Shown: in pieces, positions 35,076 through 49,894 of the stretch
How positions within the stretch are numbered: position 1 is the stretch's first letter
How the letters are laid out: every line of letters begins with the position of its first letter
Notes under the pieces: model-generated
The model's database searches: none
Told to the model about the DNA's origin: nothing
What the model saw: only the letters and a program-made list of their open reading frames with translations
Translations under genes and position numbers: made by a program
Origin: Taiwanofungus camphoratus
Taxonomy: Eukaryota > Basidiomycota > Agaricomycetes > Polyporales > Taiwanofungaceae
Assembly (NCBI GenBank): GCA_003999685.1
Contig: CP021231.1
Coordinates: 1,178,001-1,242,000 of the forward strand
Direction of reading: 5' to 3'
DNA length: 64,000 nt

Positions 35076-36445
35076 ATGGTCAGTATAATCCGATGTTACG
35101 GCGAGTGCCCATATTCTACCGAAGCTGATGTGAACTCAATCTGGAACTCGTCTGCCAAACCACTGCCTGCCCATTCCTGCCGTGAGCAGTCTAAGCCTTC
35201 CAAGTCAAAGTCAGCTAGCGATAAGCAGATGGACGGGTTGATCCATCAGTTCTGCGGTATAACGGGCGCGAAGTGAGTCAATTCCTCCGACAATTTCGTG
35301 ATGGCTGCGAGAGCACAGTATGGGCATGGTAGCTTGGGCTGGTGTTGATGATCGTGCGATGCGATGGTTGTAGTCCTCGGGATGCGAAACGATACTTGGA
35401 AAAATACAAACGGCTTGATGCCGCTATGGATGCTTACTATATCGATCTGAGTTCCGGACAGACGGGGCGGGGCAGTGCAGGAGTGTCAACAAGCAAGCTA
35501 AATCAGCTCTTCGATCAGTACAAGGGTTGGTGTTACATTTTCTTCTCTCTCTTTCAATATCCAGCTATGACATCGTATAGATCCGGATGGTGAGGACATC
35601 ACAGTAGACGGGACTATCAAGTTCTGCGAAGACCTAGGTGTCGACCCGGAAGATGTAGTCCTCCTCGCGGTAGCATACGAACTGAAGTCACCTAGATTGG
35701 GTGATTGGTCTAAAAAAGGCTGGGTAGACGGTTGGAAGTCCTTGGGGTATGCTTCCGTCCCGTTCAAATGAGATGAGCGCTCAGTACCGAGCGCAGTTGT
35801 GACACAATACCTTCCATGAGAAACGCACTACCGCGACTGCGAGAAAATCTCGGGGCAGACCAAGACTATTTCCAGCAGGTCTATAATTACACGTTCGATT
35901 TCTCGAGACCGGCAGGCCAGCGGAGCCTAGGTATGTATTCCATCTGGGCATGTTGTTTTGACAGTTACAAATGGGCGATAGCCCTTGACATGGCTCAAGG
36001 ATTCTGGGCTATATTGATATCTCATGGACTTCAAGGCGGTGCACTCTCTCACATCAACTCTAGAGAAGAGGAGGACGACGAAGAAGAAGAAGATGACGAT
36101 GACGATATGGATGGAGAAGAAGGTTGGAAGGAGGAGTATACACAATGGTGGTTCGAATTCCTCAATGAGAAGGGTGGGAAGGGTATCAGCAAGGACACAT
36201 GGCAGATGGTGGGTCGCGTCCATCTGTCAGGCTTCAGTCTTGCCTTACCAGATACGGCCTTTAGTTCCTTGAGTTCGTACGTACTATTGACAGTAGGTTC
36301 GAGAAGTATGACGCCGAAGGTTCGTGTTTCACTGATGCAGTAGGGGGTGTATCTGATGATCAACGTCCACATAGCTGCGTGGCCATCGACGCTCGATGAC
36401 TTCGTTGACTACGCGAAAGAACGGCTAGCGTCAGGGGGTGCGTGA
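35076..36445 (+). CDS. DCN1: Dcn1-like cullin neddylation factor (DCUN1/PONY domain)
   Basis: Scaffold-type NEDD8 E3 that brings E2 to cullins. The proposed first exon is a lone ATG (35076-35078), spliced over a 111-nt intron to SKPSKSKSASDKQ; the fallback start is ATG 35229. The UBA-like N-terminus is MDGLIHQFCGITGA joined to NPRDAKRYLEKYKRLD. The PONY domain follows: DPDGEDITVDGTIKFCEDLG, VLLAVAYELKSPRLGDWSKK, PRLRENLGADQDYFQQVYNY, LDMAQGFWAILI, ISKDTWQM and FLEFVRTIDSRFEKYDAEGA, then WPSTLDDFVDYAKERL. About seven or eight exons, each joining in frame. Odd feature: an acidic run (about 20 Glu/Asp around 36060-36125) sits inside the PONY domain, where human and yeast proteins have a short loop. 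Confidence 0.94.
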
Positions 36446-37739
36446 TATATTGTGAGAGGGAAATGGTAGACTGCATCTCGAGTTGTATCCATGAGTTGTA
36501 TTACAATTGGCGAAATGCATTCATTCCACGGCATGTAGAACATGTTCGTTATCGAGGAGTTGGCGTGTTGTTATCAGCTTCTTGGACGTGAATAATTTAA
36601 TGCGTCATAGGCACTACATATTCTTGACATATTGCTGAAGTTGTGACAGGTCCATACCAAGCGGATACTATTGCACTTGCCTGTATGAAGTCTCCGAACG
36701 TGAGCTACCTTGATCGCTTTTGGACAGGATAGGTGGATCTAGTGCGGATCTGTGTGAGCGGACCAGGTCAGATAAAGCATCATCTTGTGGAAGTGCAGGT
36801 ATAGGCGGGTTGTTCTACCCTCCGGACTCACTTGGAACCGGGAAATTAAGGAACAAAGGTCGCAAATCCAGCTGGTTGGCTCACGAATTGCGCATTGCCC
36901 CAGGGTCGCTTGGTGTTATCCGGCTAGTCGACTCTTGTGATTGCCAACACGAGGAAAAAGTGGTACTGAATTTCACAGGTGTAGTCTGGAGAGGCAAGGG
37001 ATACGACATAAATCTTTCTTTGCAATACAAGGTCGTACCAGTGACTGGATAACGTAAGCCTCATGAGATTGCCCGCACACATAACAGCGAGGGAAGGAAT
37101 GGTGATTCCTTCACCACAGAAAGGCGAGGTGACCCAAGATAAGCGGCTGCTGACGCCATCAGATTTACAGCTTCTCTATCAATCCCAAGCCAGGCCAAGT
37201 CAGTTCACCTGATGTACATAAACAGTCTTCGCTTTACCTTCGACTTATTCGTACGACAACATCTGTTCCATCTTCTGCAACCCACAAGACGTCAACGTAC
37301 GTATTTGAGGACACAAGGCCGAACGATTGGGCAAGCGAGTCCTGAATTGATTTCCTTATCAAAAGAGCGTCGGAGCACGGCGGCGAGACGGAGAAACGAA
37401 TATAATGGTAAGGAGATGAAAGTGAAAGCGAAGGCATCGCCGAGTCGATAGAATGGGGTAAGGACAGCAGAACCAGCTATACCCGTACCATTAGCGTTTG
37501 CTATGGCATCTTACAGCATGGTCACAAACGCACTGCAGTCGGCCTCGAAAAGGATTAAAAAATTAGCAACAAGTAACAAGTTATGTAGGGTGCGTACATA
37601 TTTGAAGGTCACGTGCTTCTGACCGCGACACGCGATTACCTTGTTTGATCGGCGGTGGCCCGAGATCGGTAGCTTCACCGCAGCCTCCTGGTCAATAATC
37701 ACTCTATCAGTCACTCACAACTCTAGTCGAACCAATTAT
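36446..37739. other. Intergenic region
   Basis: About 1.3 kb between two + strand genes. Frames 36720-37052 and 37212-37451 (+) have no recognisable domain. It presumably holds the palmitoyltransferase promoter. Confidence 0.5.
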
Positions 37740-39717
37740 ATGGCCAAAAATGCTGAGAACTTGCGAGAGCATGCATGCTGCGGGGTTGTCGAGGAGGCTG
37801 TCACTAGTTCGAGGCAGAAACGGGCCCGGAGGCGACAGAAGCCGATACCATGGATCGTTCTCAAGCTCGCCATCGCCATTACAGTCGGAATAATAGCCTA
37901 CGCATTCTACGTATATATTGGAAGGTTTTGTGTACCTCTCATTAGGAAGAATGAAGGCCCTTTGGGTCGCCGAAGTCTTGGCAGTGAGCTCCTATGTCAT
38001 CTCACTCATGATCACACGTTGGAATCAGCGTCTTCGTTACAGTAGGGTTTCTGGTGGTGTTTTGCATGTTTGGAATAATGATGCTATGGGCATATATAAA
38101 GGTAGGGGTATTGTCCGTCCTTGTCTGCGTGGTTGCTTAGTACGCTTTACACTTTGGTGCAGGTCGTCTTCACGCCTCCAGGCCTGGCGAAAGAGGTCCG
38201 TCACCCGGCTAACTTTACAGAGACCATTCATGTAACCCTCAGCTCAGTATGCGCGGAAATCTCCACAGCCCACCGCCCAACATCCCTTGCCAAGCTGGTG
38301 GGACCCTGAAAGGGCCATTGCCGGAACCGCTTATGAATATATTCCCTCGCCACATGAGCGACCAGAAGTTGATGGTCATCCCAACTCGCAGGACAATGAT
38401 TATACTGAAGCTCCTAGAGAGTCTACTAGAGGCTCTTCCGCGAACGCGGCCAGACAACAGCGTGAGTTCTTTCTGCCGAAGGTTTCATGCTTAGGACTGA
38501 CCAATTTGAAAGCTCAAGGGATCGAGAATGCTGGCATGACGGATGCTATAGCTCCAGTAGCTGCAGCACGTGTAGCACGACCGAGTGGTCCGGCTTCGCA
38601 CTCGATGGATAATCGGAATATAAACATATCTCGTCCACAACCGATGATGTACACAAGAAAACCACCGTCAACTCCAGCTCTGCTTCCGGAATATAGATAT
38701 TGCGAAAGGGACGGTTTTATCAAACCGTTGAGAGCCCATCATTGCCGTGCTTGCGGTGCTGTGAGAGCTCGGCTTTTCGAATTTTCCTCAGCCGTAGCTC
38801 ATTGAATTTGCAGTGCATCCTCAGATATGACCATCATTGCCCATGTAAGCTGCACCTCTTCTGGTTCCTGCATTTCTTCTACCGGTATACTAAATCGGTC
38901 GTTAGGGATAGGACAGTGTGTGGGAGCTCACAACCACAAAGTGAGTAGGAGTCAGTTGGTCTCATGTTCTTTTCGCACAACTCACAAATGTTTCCCACAG
39001 TTCTTCGTGATCTTCCTTGAATGGGCGATTCTTTTCTGCTTGTGGACCTTTGCAACGCTTCTTGCGGAAGTCGCCAGAGATGGATCCAGAAATGATAGTG
39101 TGGACCCGCAAGAGATCGTGATCATTGCCCTGTATGCCTCCGCGTTTTCCGCCCATGCTGAAGTGAGACTTACCAACAACTGTGAATAGATCCGCATTGT
39201 TTTTCTTTTTCACTTGTGGTATGCTCTTGTCGCACGTGTACCTACTGGTGCACAATCAGACCACTGTGGAATCCCTCGGCGCACACATGATGAAGGAGCG
39301 CGAGAATAGAGTCTTAGCGCGGATGCACGCATGGTACCAATTCAGGTGAGGAACAGTCTCACTTCATTAGGCTAGCTTATCATTATACACGCAAACTAAT
39401 TGTCACTTTACAGTGCAAGGAGACGCACAAGGAGGCTATGGGACGATGAGTGGGGCAAAATAGGCACCGAGGGCAACATATGGTGGCTCGGCAGCTATCG
39501 GCGAAACTGGGAGTCGGTGATGGGTCATCATATCTGGGAATGGTTCCGTAAGCATTCATCCATTGGGTGCGATCGAGTCTAAATCTTTTTTATGTGTCGC
39601 CACCTAGTACCTATCGGGCGAAGTCCCCTGGATGGTCTGAACTATCCGACTAACCCGCGATTTGATGCTGAAGGGCGCTGGAGGCCTCGCAGGGAGTGGC
39701 CCCCTGAGCTGCGATAG
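37740..39717 (+). CDS. DHHC-type protein S-palmitoyltransferase
   Basis: Membrane enzyme that attaches palmitate to protein cysteines. ATG 37740 gives a basic cytosolic start (RQKRARRRQKPIPW) and TM1 VLKLAIAITVGIIAYAFYVY. TM2 is VTVGFLVVFCMFGIMMLWAY, joined over an intron near 37984-38029, then KVVFTPPG. A disordered loop precedes the zinc/DHHC core RYCERDGFIKPLRAHHCRAC, GACILRYDHHCPW and IGQCVGAHNHKFF. TM3 is LEWAILFCLWTFATLLAEVA. TM4 is in the next exon, followed by the TTVE motif of the family and the NPRFDAEG (PaCCT-like) motif near the end; the protein ends WPPELR. About eight exons. The catalytic Cys of DHHC is present. Closest to Pfa-type fungal enzymes, but the subgroup is not resolved. 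Confidence 0.93.
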
Positions 39718-40404
39718 TAAATTAGGCAAGAGACGTGTTCTGTACGACCAGTACACATTTATGCAGTCGTCGATGATTTGACATGTTTCGCCGGAGGAAA
39801 CTGCTTGACATATGGTATACGGATCGGTTTGCGGTATAATATTGCCTGACTGTAATTGTCCAATTTGGAAATAATCATCCTGGATACCAGAGCACATCAT
39901 TTGTATAGGTTCGACTCTAGCCCCTCAAACATGAACATAGATACCCTATGGGTATCTCACTAGGGGTGTGTTGGGAGGCGTTCGATATTAGATTTTGGTG
40001 GTGCAAGTTTGTATTGAGATAATAATCAATTTCTAGGGAAAACCTACCGACCTGGGAATCCAGCATTCCCTAGATCACATAGTAGCTTGCCACAAGATCG
40101 TTCATGGCGACACGCGTGGACGGTCTCGGAATGGGAGTCTGTACATGAACCATTGCATTCCTGCAAGATACGAGACTACTTCCCTTGCAAGACTGTACGA
40201 TACTTCAAGTTGGAAATTGTGAAACAGGGCGCCACTTGTAGATAAGTCCGCCCCGACGTTGCCTATTTTGGAGAATGGGGCTCACAACTAGCGCTTTCAT
40301 CGAGTCCAGCAAGGGCGAGACTGTTTTTGAACTGTAACCACGTCCATCGTCTTGAGGGATTATACTCAGAGGCTTTTTTGTACCACATTGATCTTGAAGC
40401 TAAT
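39718..40404. other. Intergenic region
   Basis: About 690 bases between two + strand genes; it should hold the ornithine aminotransferase promoter. A 19-base palindrome (39939-39957) is within chance expectation. Nothing else seen. Confidence 0.5.
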
Positions 40405-42583
<2,179 letters not shown>

Positions 42584-44321
42584 TGATGCGAGACCCAGCG
42601 ACTTCTATGTGTTCACCATCATGCTAACTTCCCACCGTCCTATCAAATGACTGAACATTCCTGTATTTGTACTTCACTGCAGTAGCATGATGTTTGTTAA
42701 TGTGCTAATAGCAACATCCACATTGTAGCTATGGAATAGTTTCGCTATCTAATAAATCTTTTATTGAGTGGCTGATATATCAGTGCTTCATTTCGCGATA
42801 CATTCAACTTGTTCCATGGGGTTTTGATTCTAAGGCATGGCAACAAGACGGAGATGATCGAAGGACTGGGGAGGTAACCTATAAGCTTTGACATGCTGCT
42901 TCCGAGGGACGCGGAAGCGAGCCGAGATGGTTCTGCCGCGAAATTTATTGAATGACTGACCTCACAGACGTGTCAACGTAAGTTGGTTAAGATTTTAAGT
43001 GTTCGATCTTATAAGCCTACTACTGCCTGCAAGGACCAGTCACTGCCAATTTGCATTAAGTTGACACCAATCACCGCTGTGTTCTTGCATGCTTGCAGTG
43101 CGAACAGCAAGGTTCAAGCTCGGCTCTAGCTAATGAAAGTAGCGGAAAAATAGCGTGTCCTCCATTTCGACAATGAAGCATGGAAAGGAAAATTTGAGAA
43201 AATTGGGTGCCAGATCGGTAGATACTTAGCTTGGGTGTCGCTAGCTCGAAAGACATGCGATAACCATGTTCGGGGCTACACGCCTACTGTAGGGGAACCA
43301 GATGAATAGTGGAGCATGCACCTTCCGAGCACGCGGCCAGTTAGTTGAACTTGTCATAAAAAACTAGAATGATGGTGAAACCACTGAAATGTTCTTTGAG
43401 TGCCGTCCCCATCGGCGTAGATGTAGGCGTTCGAAAGGCATTGCCTCTTAGTCACTAATCTTTAGCCACGTGCCAGTGCCTGCGTTCCTGTCCAGATGTT
43501 TTCATGATTCTATTCAACCTACCTCTCCAAACAATCGGTTTAAATGCATCCTAGTGCGCACATTTAGTATGAGATGGACTTATCGTGGTTTCCATTTGTA
43601 TTGCGATTGATCACAACCCATGTGACTCGGAATATCTATGCTCACATTCTTTAGTGCTTATAACTAGCACTGCAGCAAGCTGACTAACGTTTGTCTGGCA
43701 TAGAAACTGGAGCCAGATTTTAGATCTATCCTCGGACCTTAAAAGAAGCCACGTACGGGTATCACGGTCATGTCAATGATGTCTTGAATGTCTTAAGAAA
43801 GTTAATTGCATTCAGTGTCCCGGCCAATTTTCCAACCGCGCCATTTTGTTCATTGGAGCTCGGAGAATAGACTGTAGGTATCAACGTATCATACAAAATT
43901 GGATCCTCTTTCCTTCGACATCCCGGCGTTAAGCTGCTGTTGATCTGTTACTAAATCAATCCCCTAGGGCTGAGCTACGATCTTACACTCTAATGCAGAA
44001 AGGTTCGCATCTATACCTGAATGTTATTTCCCAGACTCTATCACCTCATGCAGCTTGCTGTAGTATATTGCACAACATGAAGGACAAGGCCTTCCTTTTT
44101 TTTTGTCAGTTGACAGCAACGCCATCAGTGCCACAATATTCGCATAGCTCGACCCGCTCCATATAAAAGAGCTGGCCTGCACTATGGCAAATCACTCAAC
44201 CACCATCCTGTGCAAGTTTTTCCTCGTCGTTCAGATATCATTGCAATGAATTGCAGCAAAGTGGGTTCTTTCTAACATTCTACCGTCATATGATCGCCTG
44301 ACGGAATTCGCCGTCCAGACC
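42584..44321. other. Gene-poor region of about 1.7 kb
   Basis: A/T-richer than its neighbours, with no frame longer than about 60 codons and no domain. It ends in the promoter and leader of the Zn2Cys6 gene. Confidence 0.55.
44162..44168 (+). promoter_or_regulatory. TATA box of the Zn2Cys6 gene
   Basis: TATAAAA about 155 bases upstream of the ATG at 44322. The distance leaves a leader of about 120 bases. Confidence 0.5.
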
Positions 44322-44650
44322 ATGACCCAGAATTACACTGCGGCTAACGGCAGGATGGACAACTCAGACGGGGAAGATTCAGTGACTGTGAGAGTCCCTC
44401 GGAGGACTCCCATGGCCTGTCAATTCTGTAGAGGTAGTTGAATGTTCTAGAGTGATTTTTTAGTGCATGTGCTGATCCTGCATTTTTTTTCCTAGGACGC
44501 AAATTAAAGTGCGATGGTCGACAGACATGCGCAAATTGCCATCGCCGGGGGATTGCCTGCATCTACGTTCCTGTGTAACACCAGTCCGTCTATATGAACG
44601 GTTCGTCTCATTGATCGATAACCGTCCGTTGTAGGTCTGCGCAAAAGTAA
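44322..44650 (+). CDS. Mini Zn2Cys6 binuclear-cluster protein (68 residues)
   Basis: Almost nothing but a Gal4-type DNA-binding motif. Exon 1 (44322-44433) encodes a short acidic start and VPRRTPMACQFCR. A 62-nt intron with a long T tract follows, and exon 2 from 44496 completes GRKLKCDGRQTCANCHRRG. The cysteine spacing C-x2-C-x6-C-x5-C-x2-C-x6-C is canonical for the two-zinc cluster. A second intron (44575-44634) adds SAQK and a stop at 44648-44650; without it the frame stops at 44578 after YVPV. There is no dimerisation coil, middle homology region or activation domain, so it may act as a competitor or a DNA-tethering partner. Alternatively it is a truncated relic, although the intact splice sites and clean cluster argue against decay. 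Confidence 0.82.
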
Positions 44651-47150
44651 ACTGCACACCCCCAAATTATGCGCTATTCACGCACACGTGCCGGTCCTCA
44701 AATGCAAAAGGAATGGACCCTAATATACTACTGTAATATTTTTACCCATCGAGTTAACCTAATCAGCGATGTGTCCACGCAGTCTGTCAGCCCCGCTTTC
44801 CTCGAGCCATGAACATCATCACATTCGATCAAGTTGCTAAGTTTCGTTCATGACATGTCTGCTCTTAGTATGATCACTACACATTTGCAACACTTCGTGG
44901 AGCTTGGGAGTGGAGCGGCGACTGTCATCACAACGATTGGCAATACCGTATGCTTTTGAATACGTTTTAAGTACTCGCTAGCACGCTCGATGCTAGTCAA
45001 ATTTGAATGGACGGCAAGATGCTATAGCAGCCGCACGCCAATGTGTCAACGAATGGCACAAGTTTCGGTGTGATTTGCCGAAGCTATTAGCAAGTCGGCA
45101 TAGCAAGCAATACAGCCAGCAGCAACCGTAGGATCCCACGTAGCCATTTCTTGAGTTCGTCCTGCACAAGAACCGACACATGGAACGGTGTCGAGGGTCA
45201 TAGGAACAGAGACATGTCTGGCTTGAGAACCATAATGAGGGGATGCACATCGACTCTTTGTGATCACTACTACTCAAGAATCCGCAATAATGAAGAAGCA
45301 CAAAAGATCACTAGGAAACTCAGGTGGTACCAATGTTGAAACCCAGGCCAGGCGAGATTCGAGTAGAGTTCAATTCGCTCGAATTAATCATCGTCATTAT
45401 CTTAGGTCAATTCTGAGGGCCGCAGTTTAAACTTTTGAAGGGACAATAGATAGAAGTTCTAGCGGAACCTTTGGCCTGAAGACGCTCATCAGGAAGAGTC
45501 ACCTTCCGACCGTCTCAAACGTCTTGCCAGTGAGCCGTCTTATTAGCAAACTTGCATGACCGGCTCATACACACTCTTACCTGCTCTTGTTTGGCCTGTA
45601 CGCATAAGTCTTTGGGGTCTGATCTCATATATCTTACCAGATTTCCTGTAAGTGCGTTACTTAACATTTCCACACAACGGCCTGGATTCATTAGGGTCAC
45701 TCTGGACCAGATGCCCTTCAGAGAAATCGGACAGCCTCAGACCACTTGAGATATTTGTGACGTTTTCCTAGTGACGTTTTTCTGATGCCGAGAAGTGAAG
45801 TAAGTGCATAGCCTAAGCATTAGATGGTCAGGCAGCATGGCAATGACTGGGCGGTTTGTGAGAGCACGGAAAATGTTATCCCGGTGACAGGGGGAGCTGG
45901 CCTAGTTCATTGACTTTTTTTTGGAGCAGGATTCTTGGCCAGAGCTACGACCCAGAGCATGTCATGATCATATGAAACGGAAGGTGAACTCATGCGAAAT
46001 GGTTGTCAGGGATAGAGACGCGACTCCCGGGGCGAAAAGGTCGATCCTGAATAAAGGTTCCCTTTGGATAAACTAACTCACGATGAACATGGTATTGCAG
46101 ACTGAGGAGCCAATGTCTTCGTATGAATACTCATGGAGGCCTGGTCCTTCTGTGTCCACCTTTGACAGTCGGCTAACAGCGAGCTACGGTTAGTGCTCAC
46201 GGTGTAATTAAAGATGGACACACGAGGCCTTGGATAAGGCGTAATACGGCTAGACAGCCCTGGATTACAGGGAGTGGGAAAGTATCCAGCGTCTCAGTCT
46301 CTGACAGCCAGCGGAGACTTTGTCCCGACAACAAAGTGGGAGTCGATACAGCGATGCTAGAAAGCGAGATGCTGCAGGAGTTCGTGATACTCTTCGAAGG
46401 CAGCATGATATCAGATATGATTGGACTCGAAAATGTTGAGCTAAGGGGACGACTCTTGTCGCCAACATGGAAGTCCGGCCAAATGCAGGCGCTAACAATC
46501 AGCACACCGAATGATGGTGACGTACACCACCAGGCAAGAGTTGCCAAATGGACGTTGAACGACTGTAGAAATCAACTGCTGTAGACTTCGGAGACAGGAA
46601 CCTTAGATTGAGATAGCGCAAGCGCTCCGGAATCGTTGTGAAGAACACCGGCAGGGAAGCCAGCGGAGGTTGCAATTAGATGGCCGGAACGTGGTAGTAT
46701 GTGGAAAGGAGGAGACAGGAGGAAGACGCGCTGAGAAACACTCGCCCCTTCTGATATGCTCATCCGCATAAACTCCAAGTCACCGCCATCCCGTCGAGCA
46801 CGAATAAATACGCGATCATACATGGATCCATGTCGAGTATGACACACAATTTGAATACGTTAGGGAGCGTCCAATCGGATGTGGCTGCTCACCTGAAGCA
46901 GCAATTGTTTTGTAAGAAGGAACGTATAAGCGGGTGAAATATGATATATGGAAGTCCATGTATTAGCCACGCGTCAGGTACCTCATACGACCCCCGCAGC
47001 CTCATCCCCTCAAAAGCAATATGACACGCATATATAGCATGCAGCACCAGGGCCAATAAAGATAATCAAATCTTAGATGAGAGATTCGCCAAGAAAAGGG
47101 GTATTCAGTCCCACCAGGGACAGACCAAGTTACGCAAGAGTCACTCTACG
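44651..47150. other. Gene-poor region of about 2.5 kb
   Basis: Frames at 44993-45301 (-), 46197-46547 (-) and 46336-46584 (+) overlap or lack any domain. A pair of GTGACGTTTT decamers lies near 45759-45782. The right end holds the 3' UTR of the - strand membrane-protein gene. Nothing else supported. Confidence 0.5.
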
Positions 47151-49425
47151 TCATCCCCTCTCTTTCTCCAGAGGAAAACTCCTCGCGGTATGATACGAGA
47201 CGGTGCTTCCGCTTCCTTGGTACGAGGGACCACTGGGATTCGACGCCGAACTCGACGCCATCTCGCCCATCTCGCTTACTTCTCCCTCAGCCTGCTCGGC
47301 CGGGGCCGCGAGCGCGAGCGCGGCGTCCCAGCTATTGGCGCGACTCCGCGCAGATCTTGGTGTGCTCTGGCCTCCCTCGCTCTGGTCCAGCATGTTCGTC
47401 CGTGTGGATGGGCGGGACAGCGCGTGTGGGGAGACGCGATGCATGCTCGAGTTTGCCAGGCTCACGACGTCGCGCGAGCTCATGGACTCGATGGTGGGCA
47501 TGCGGTGGATCGTGCGACCCAGCAATGAAAACCGGTCGCCGTCTGCGGCGAACGACTGCTCGCGCTCGTCGTCCGTCCCGTCGGGGTGTGCGTACAGGCC
47601 TGGCACATCATTTTGGGCCAGCGCGATGCCGTCTTCCGTCTCGCGCGTGATTTGATCCAGGAGGGAACGGAAACGATCCACAAAGCCGTGAAGTTCTCTG
47701 TCGGTGGAGGATGAATGGGAAGAGCCTTTTGGGTGATTGGCCTGTGAGGGGCTCTGTGGGGGGATAGACGTGTACGCGCCTGGTATCCGGCGGACCTGCC
47801 TTCCATATTTGTTGTACTCATCTTGCTTGTCTGGAGACGGCGAATCCCCTTCAGAGGAATTAGAACATGCGTCGTCTTCTTCGCCAACCAGGTGCACATC
47901 GTCTTTATGGTCCATGGACTTGGCTGACTGCAATTGTACGGCTTCGTTCTGTCCACTCACCAATGAGCTCCCCGACGTTATGCGAAAGCGCGAACTGCGC
48001 AACTTGCGGTGCTCGCCCGAGCCAGAGGCACTCCCATGACTCGGCAGGCTCTCTGCGGTAGACTCCGAAGGCTGACGACCAACCTGCCCGACAGAAACAG
48101 GCGCTGTGGACGACGTAGCTGCCATTGCCCGCAGACTTTTCGTGGAATTCGCGGTGCCCGTTGCGGAGGGGAGAGAGACGGCCGAGCGCAGGCGAAACAA
48201 ACGACGCCTCCTTGATGGCTGTCTAGTGACGTCATATTGATAGGACGTGAAATGATAGATGACCTGTGGATGCAATTAACGCTCGCCTTGAACGCAAACT
48301 ATGCAAAGATGGGCAATCACCAGAACAATGAGAGTGAGGATGACTCGCACGACGGAGCCAGCGATCCAGTAGCCCCAGGCTGGCGAATGCGATGTGTCAC
48401 ATCGTCTGCCAGTACCGGACCATACAACATCGATGTCCCAGTGGCAACGACCGAGAAGAGTACTGATGGCATCTGTCGAGTGCCTCCATACAAAGACTAG
48501 TACGAGATTGACAACAGCTGGACCTAGTAGCAACGCGGATGCCAAGTATTTCAGGACGGTCTGGACGACAATGTGGGGAGCATTGTGCCTATAGGCCCAC
48601 CCTAGATGCGGGGCAAATGCTGCGATGGTGAGTGAGGCGATAATAGATGCAACCGAGAGTGCCGTGCTCGTCCCGAGCACTAGCAGGATTATCTGCCGAT
48701 CGCGGGACTTGTAGATGGTAGATGCGACAAAATAGCGTACGGTGTTGAAGATCGCCCATGCGCCTTTGTGAGAACCATGCTCAATACCAAGCAGAACTGT
48801 CTCGTGGACGACGCCTTACCTATAATTACAAGTAGACTCCTTCTCGTCCATCTTAGCCGACGTAACCGCTTCCTTACAACACGTTCCCAGTGACCTCTGC
48901 GCTCACTGACGGTCACTGGATCACCTTCTAAGTTCAGGCCTGTGTTAGGTCCACTTCCAGAGCCATCCGGATGATGCGGTTGCCTAGAAAGCAGGTCTAG
49001 ATACACGGACGACTCCGAGCTTGGTGGATGGAGCAGCGGCTCGGTAGGGTGAGAGTGGTCGGAGTGAGATGTCGTACGGAGGGTTACCGAGGAAACGGAG
49101 GACAATTGTCGGTCATGCGGCGTGCGAGAACCTGGAGAGCGGTGGGCTAGAGTGGGCGGTGGAGACGGTTCCGAGGCGAACAAAGCCTGGTGAAGATACA
49201 ACGCCGCCATAGCCCACTGGGACCAGTTGTGGAATCAAGACAATCTCGCGGCGAAAGTAGAAGGACGTCTCCCGCATTGATTCCTCTCACCAGACGGTGA
49301 CAGTATGCGGATAAAGGAAGGGTCAGGCTTTTCGCGTGAGAAGAGTACTTGGGCCCTCGAGCATCGAAGTTGAACGGGTAGGGCGAGATGGCGGACTCGG
49401 AGGGCTGGCGGCGACCAACAGGCAT
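47151..49425 (-). CDS. Polytopic membrane protein with long disordered tail, unknown function
   Basis: I do not recognise a named family. The model starts at ATG 49425 (MPVGRRQPSESAISPYPF), is spliced (donor GTGAGA) to WAMAALYLHQALF, and runs through a Ser/Pro-rich region to RLRRLRWTRRSLL. A 50-nt intron then leads to GAWAIFNTVRYFVASTIY. ATG 49210 (MAALYLHQ) is the alternative start. Membrane segments: IILLVLGTSTALSVASIIAS, KYLASALLLGPAVVNLVLVF and AGSVVRVILTLIVLVIAHLC. A 36-nt intron precedes VIYHFTSYQYDVTRQPSRRR and about 360 disordered Ser-rich residues with scattered acidic and basic clusters. The tail suggests a phosphorylation-regulated adaptor, but that is inference. Same strand as, and 470 bases downstream of, another multi-TM unknown. 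Confidence 0.75.
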
Positions 49426-49894
49426 GGACGCCGGGTGATCGCTTTGCACGCTTGCCCATTTTCGGTATCATTCCTGCCTCCTGCTGCACCGCGACTTCAC
49501 CTCTGCAAGCGGAGAAATGTTGAGCATGAGGAGAAATGTTGGGTGATAGCGTTGAAGAGGTCGGAAAGCGCAAGGTTGAGCTAGGTTGACCAGAGAGGGG
49601 AGAGGCGAACGGAGTCCATTGACACACTGTGAGATGCGCATGCTTAAGTAGCAAGGAAACCCGTAAAGTTTGATCCTACAAGCTTGTCAGACCTGACGAT
49701 CACAACATTTACAAGTATACAGAGAAAGAGGGGCCTCTGAGTCTACATCGAAGTCGCAGCTAGTTTAAGGGCTACAAATGTCGCTCATGCTCGCCAGAGA
49801 CCTTCGTAAATTGTGTAGTATATATTTATATCTGTTGTCCGGAAAACATGAAGCACAATCAATCCGCCTCAAGGAGGAAACACGGCGGGAGGAC
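49426..49894. other. Intergenic region between two membrane-protein genes
   Basis: About 470 bases: promoter of the 49425 gene and 3' UTR of the next - strand gene. A/T-rich around 49810-49840. Nothing further seen. Confidence 0.5.

Noticed and set aside
39939-39957. Palindrome AGATACCC-TAT-GGGTATCT
   Set aside because: Eight-base arms with a short loop are expected about once or more in 64 kb, and nothing around it suggests an operator or terminator.
45759-45782. Two copies of GTGACGTTTT as a possible regulatory pair
   Set aside because: Short, imperfectly spaced, and not near any gene start that I can support.
47203-47655. + strand frames opposite the Ser-rich tail of the 47151-49425 gene
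   Set aside because: Antisense shadows of a G+C-rich coding exon. No independent start or homology.
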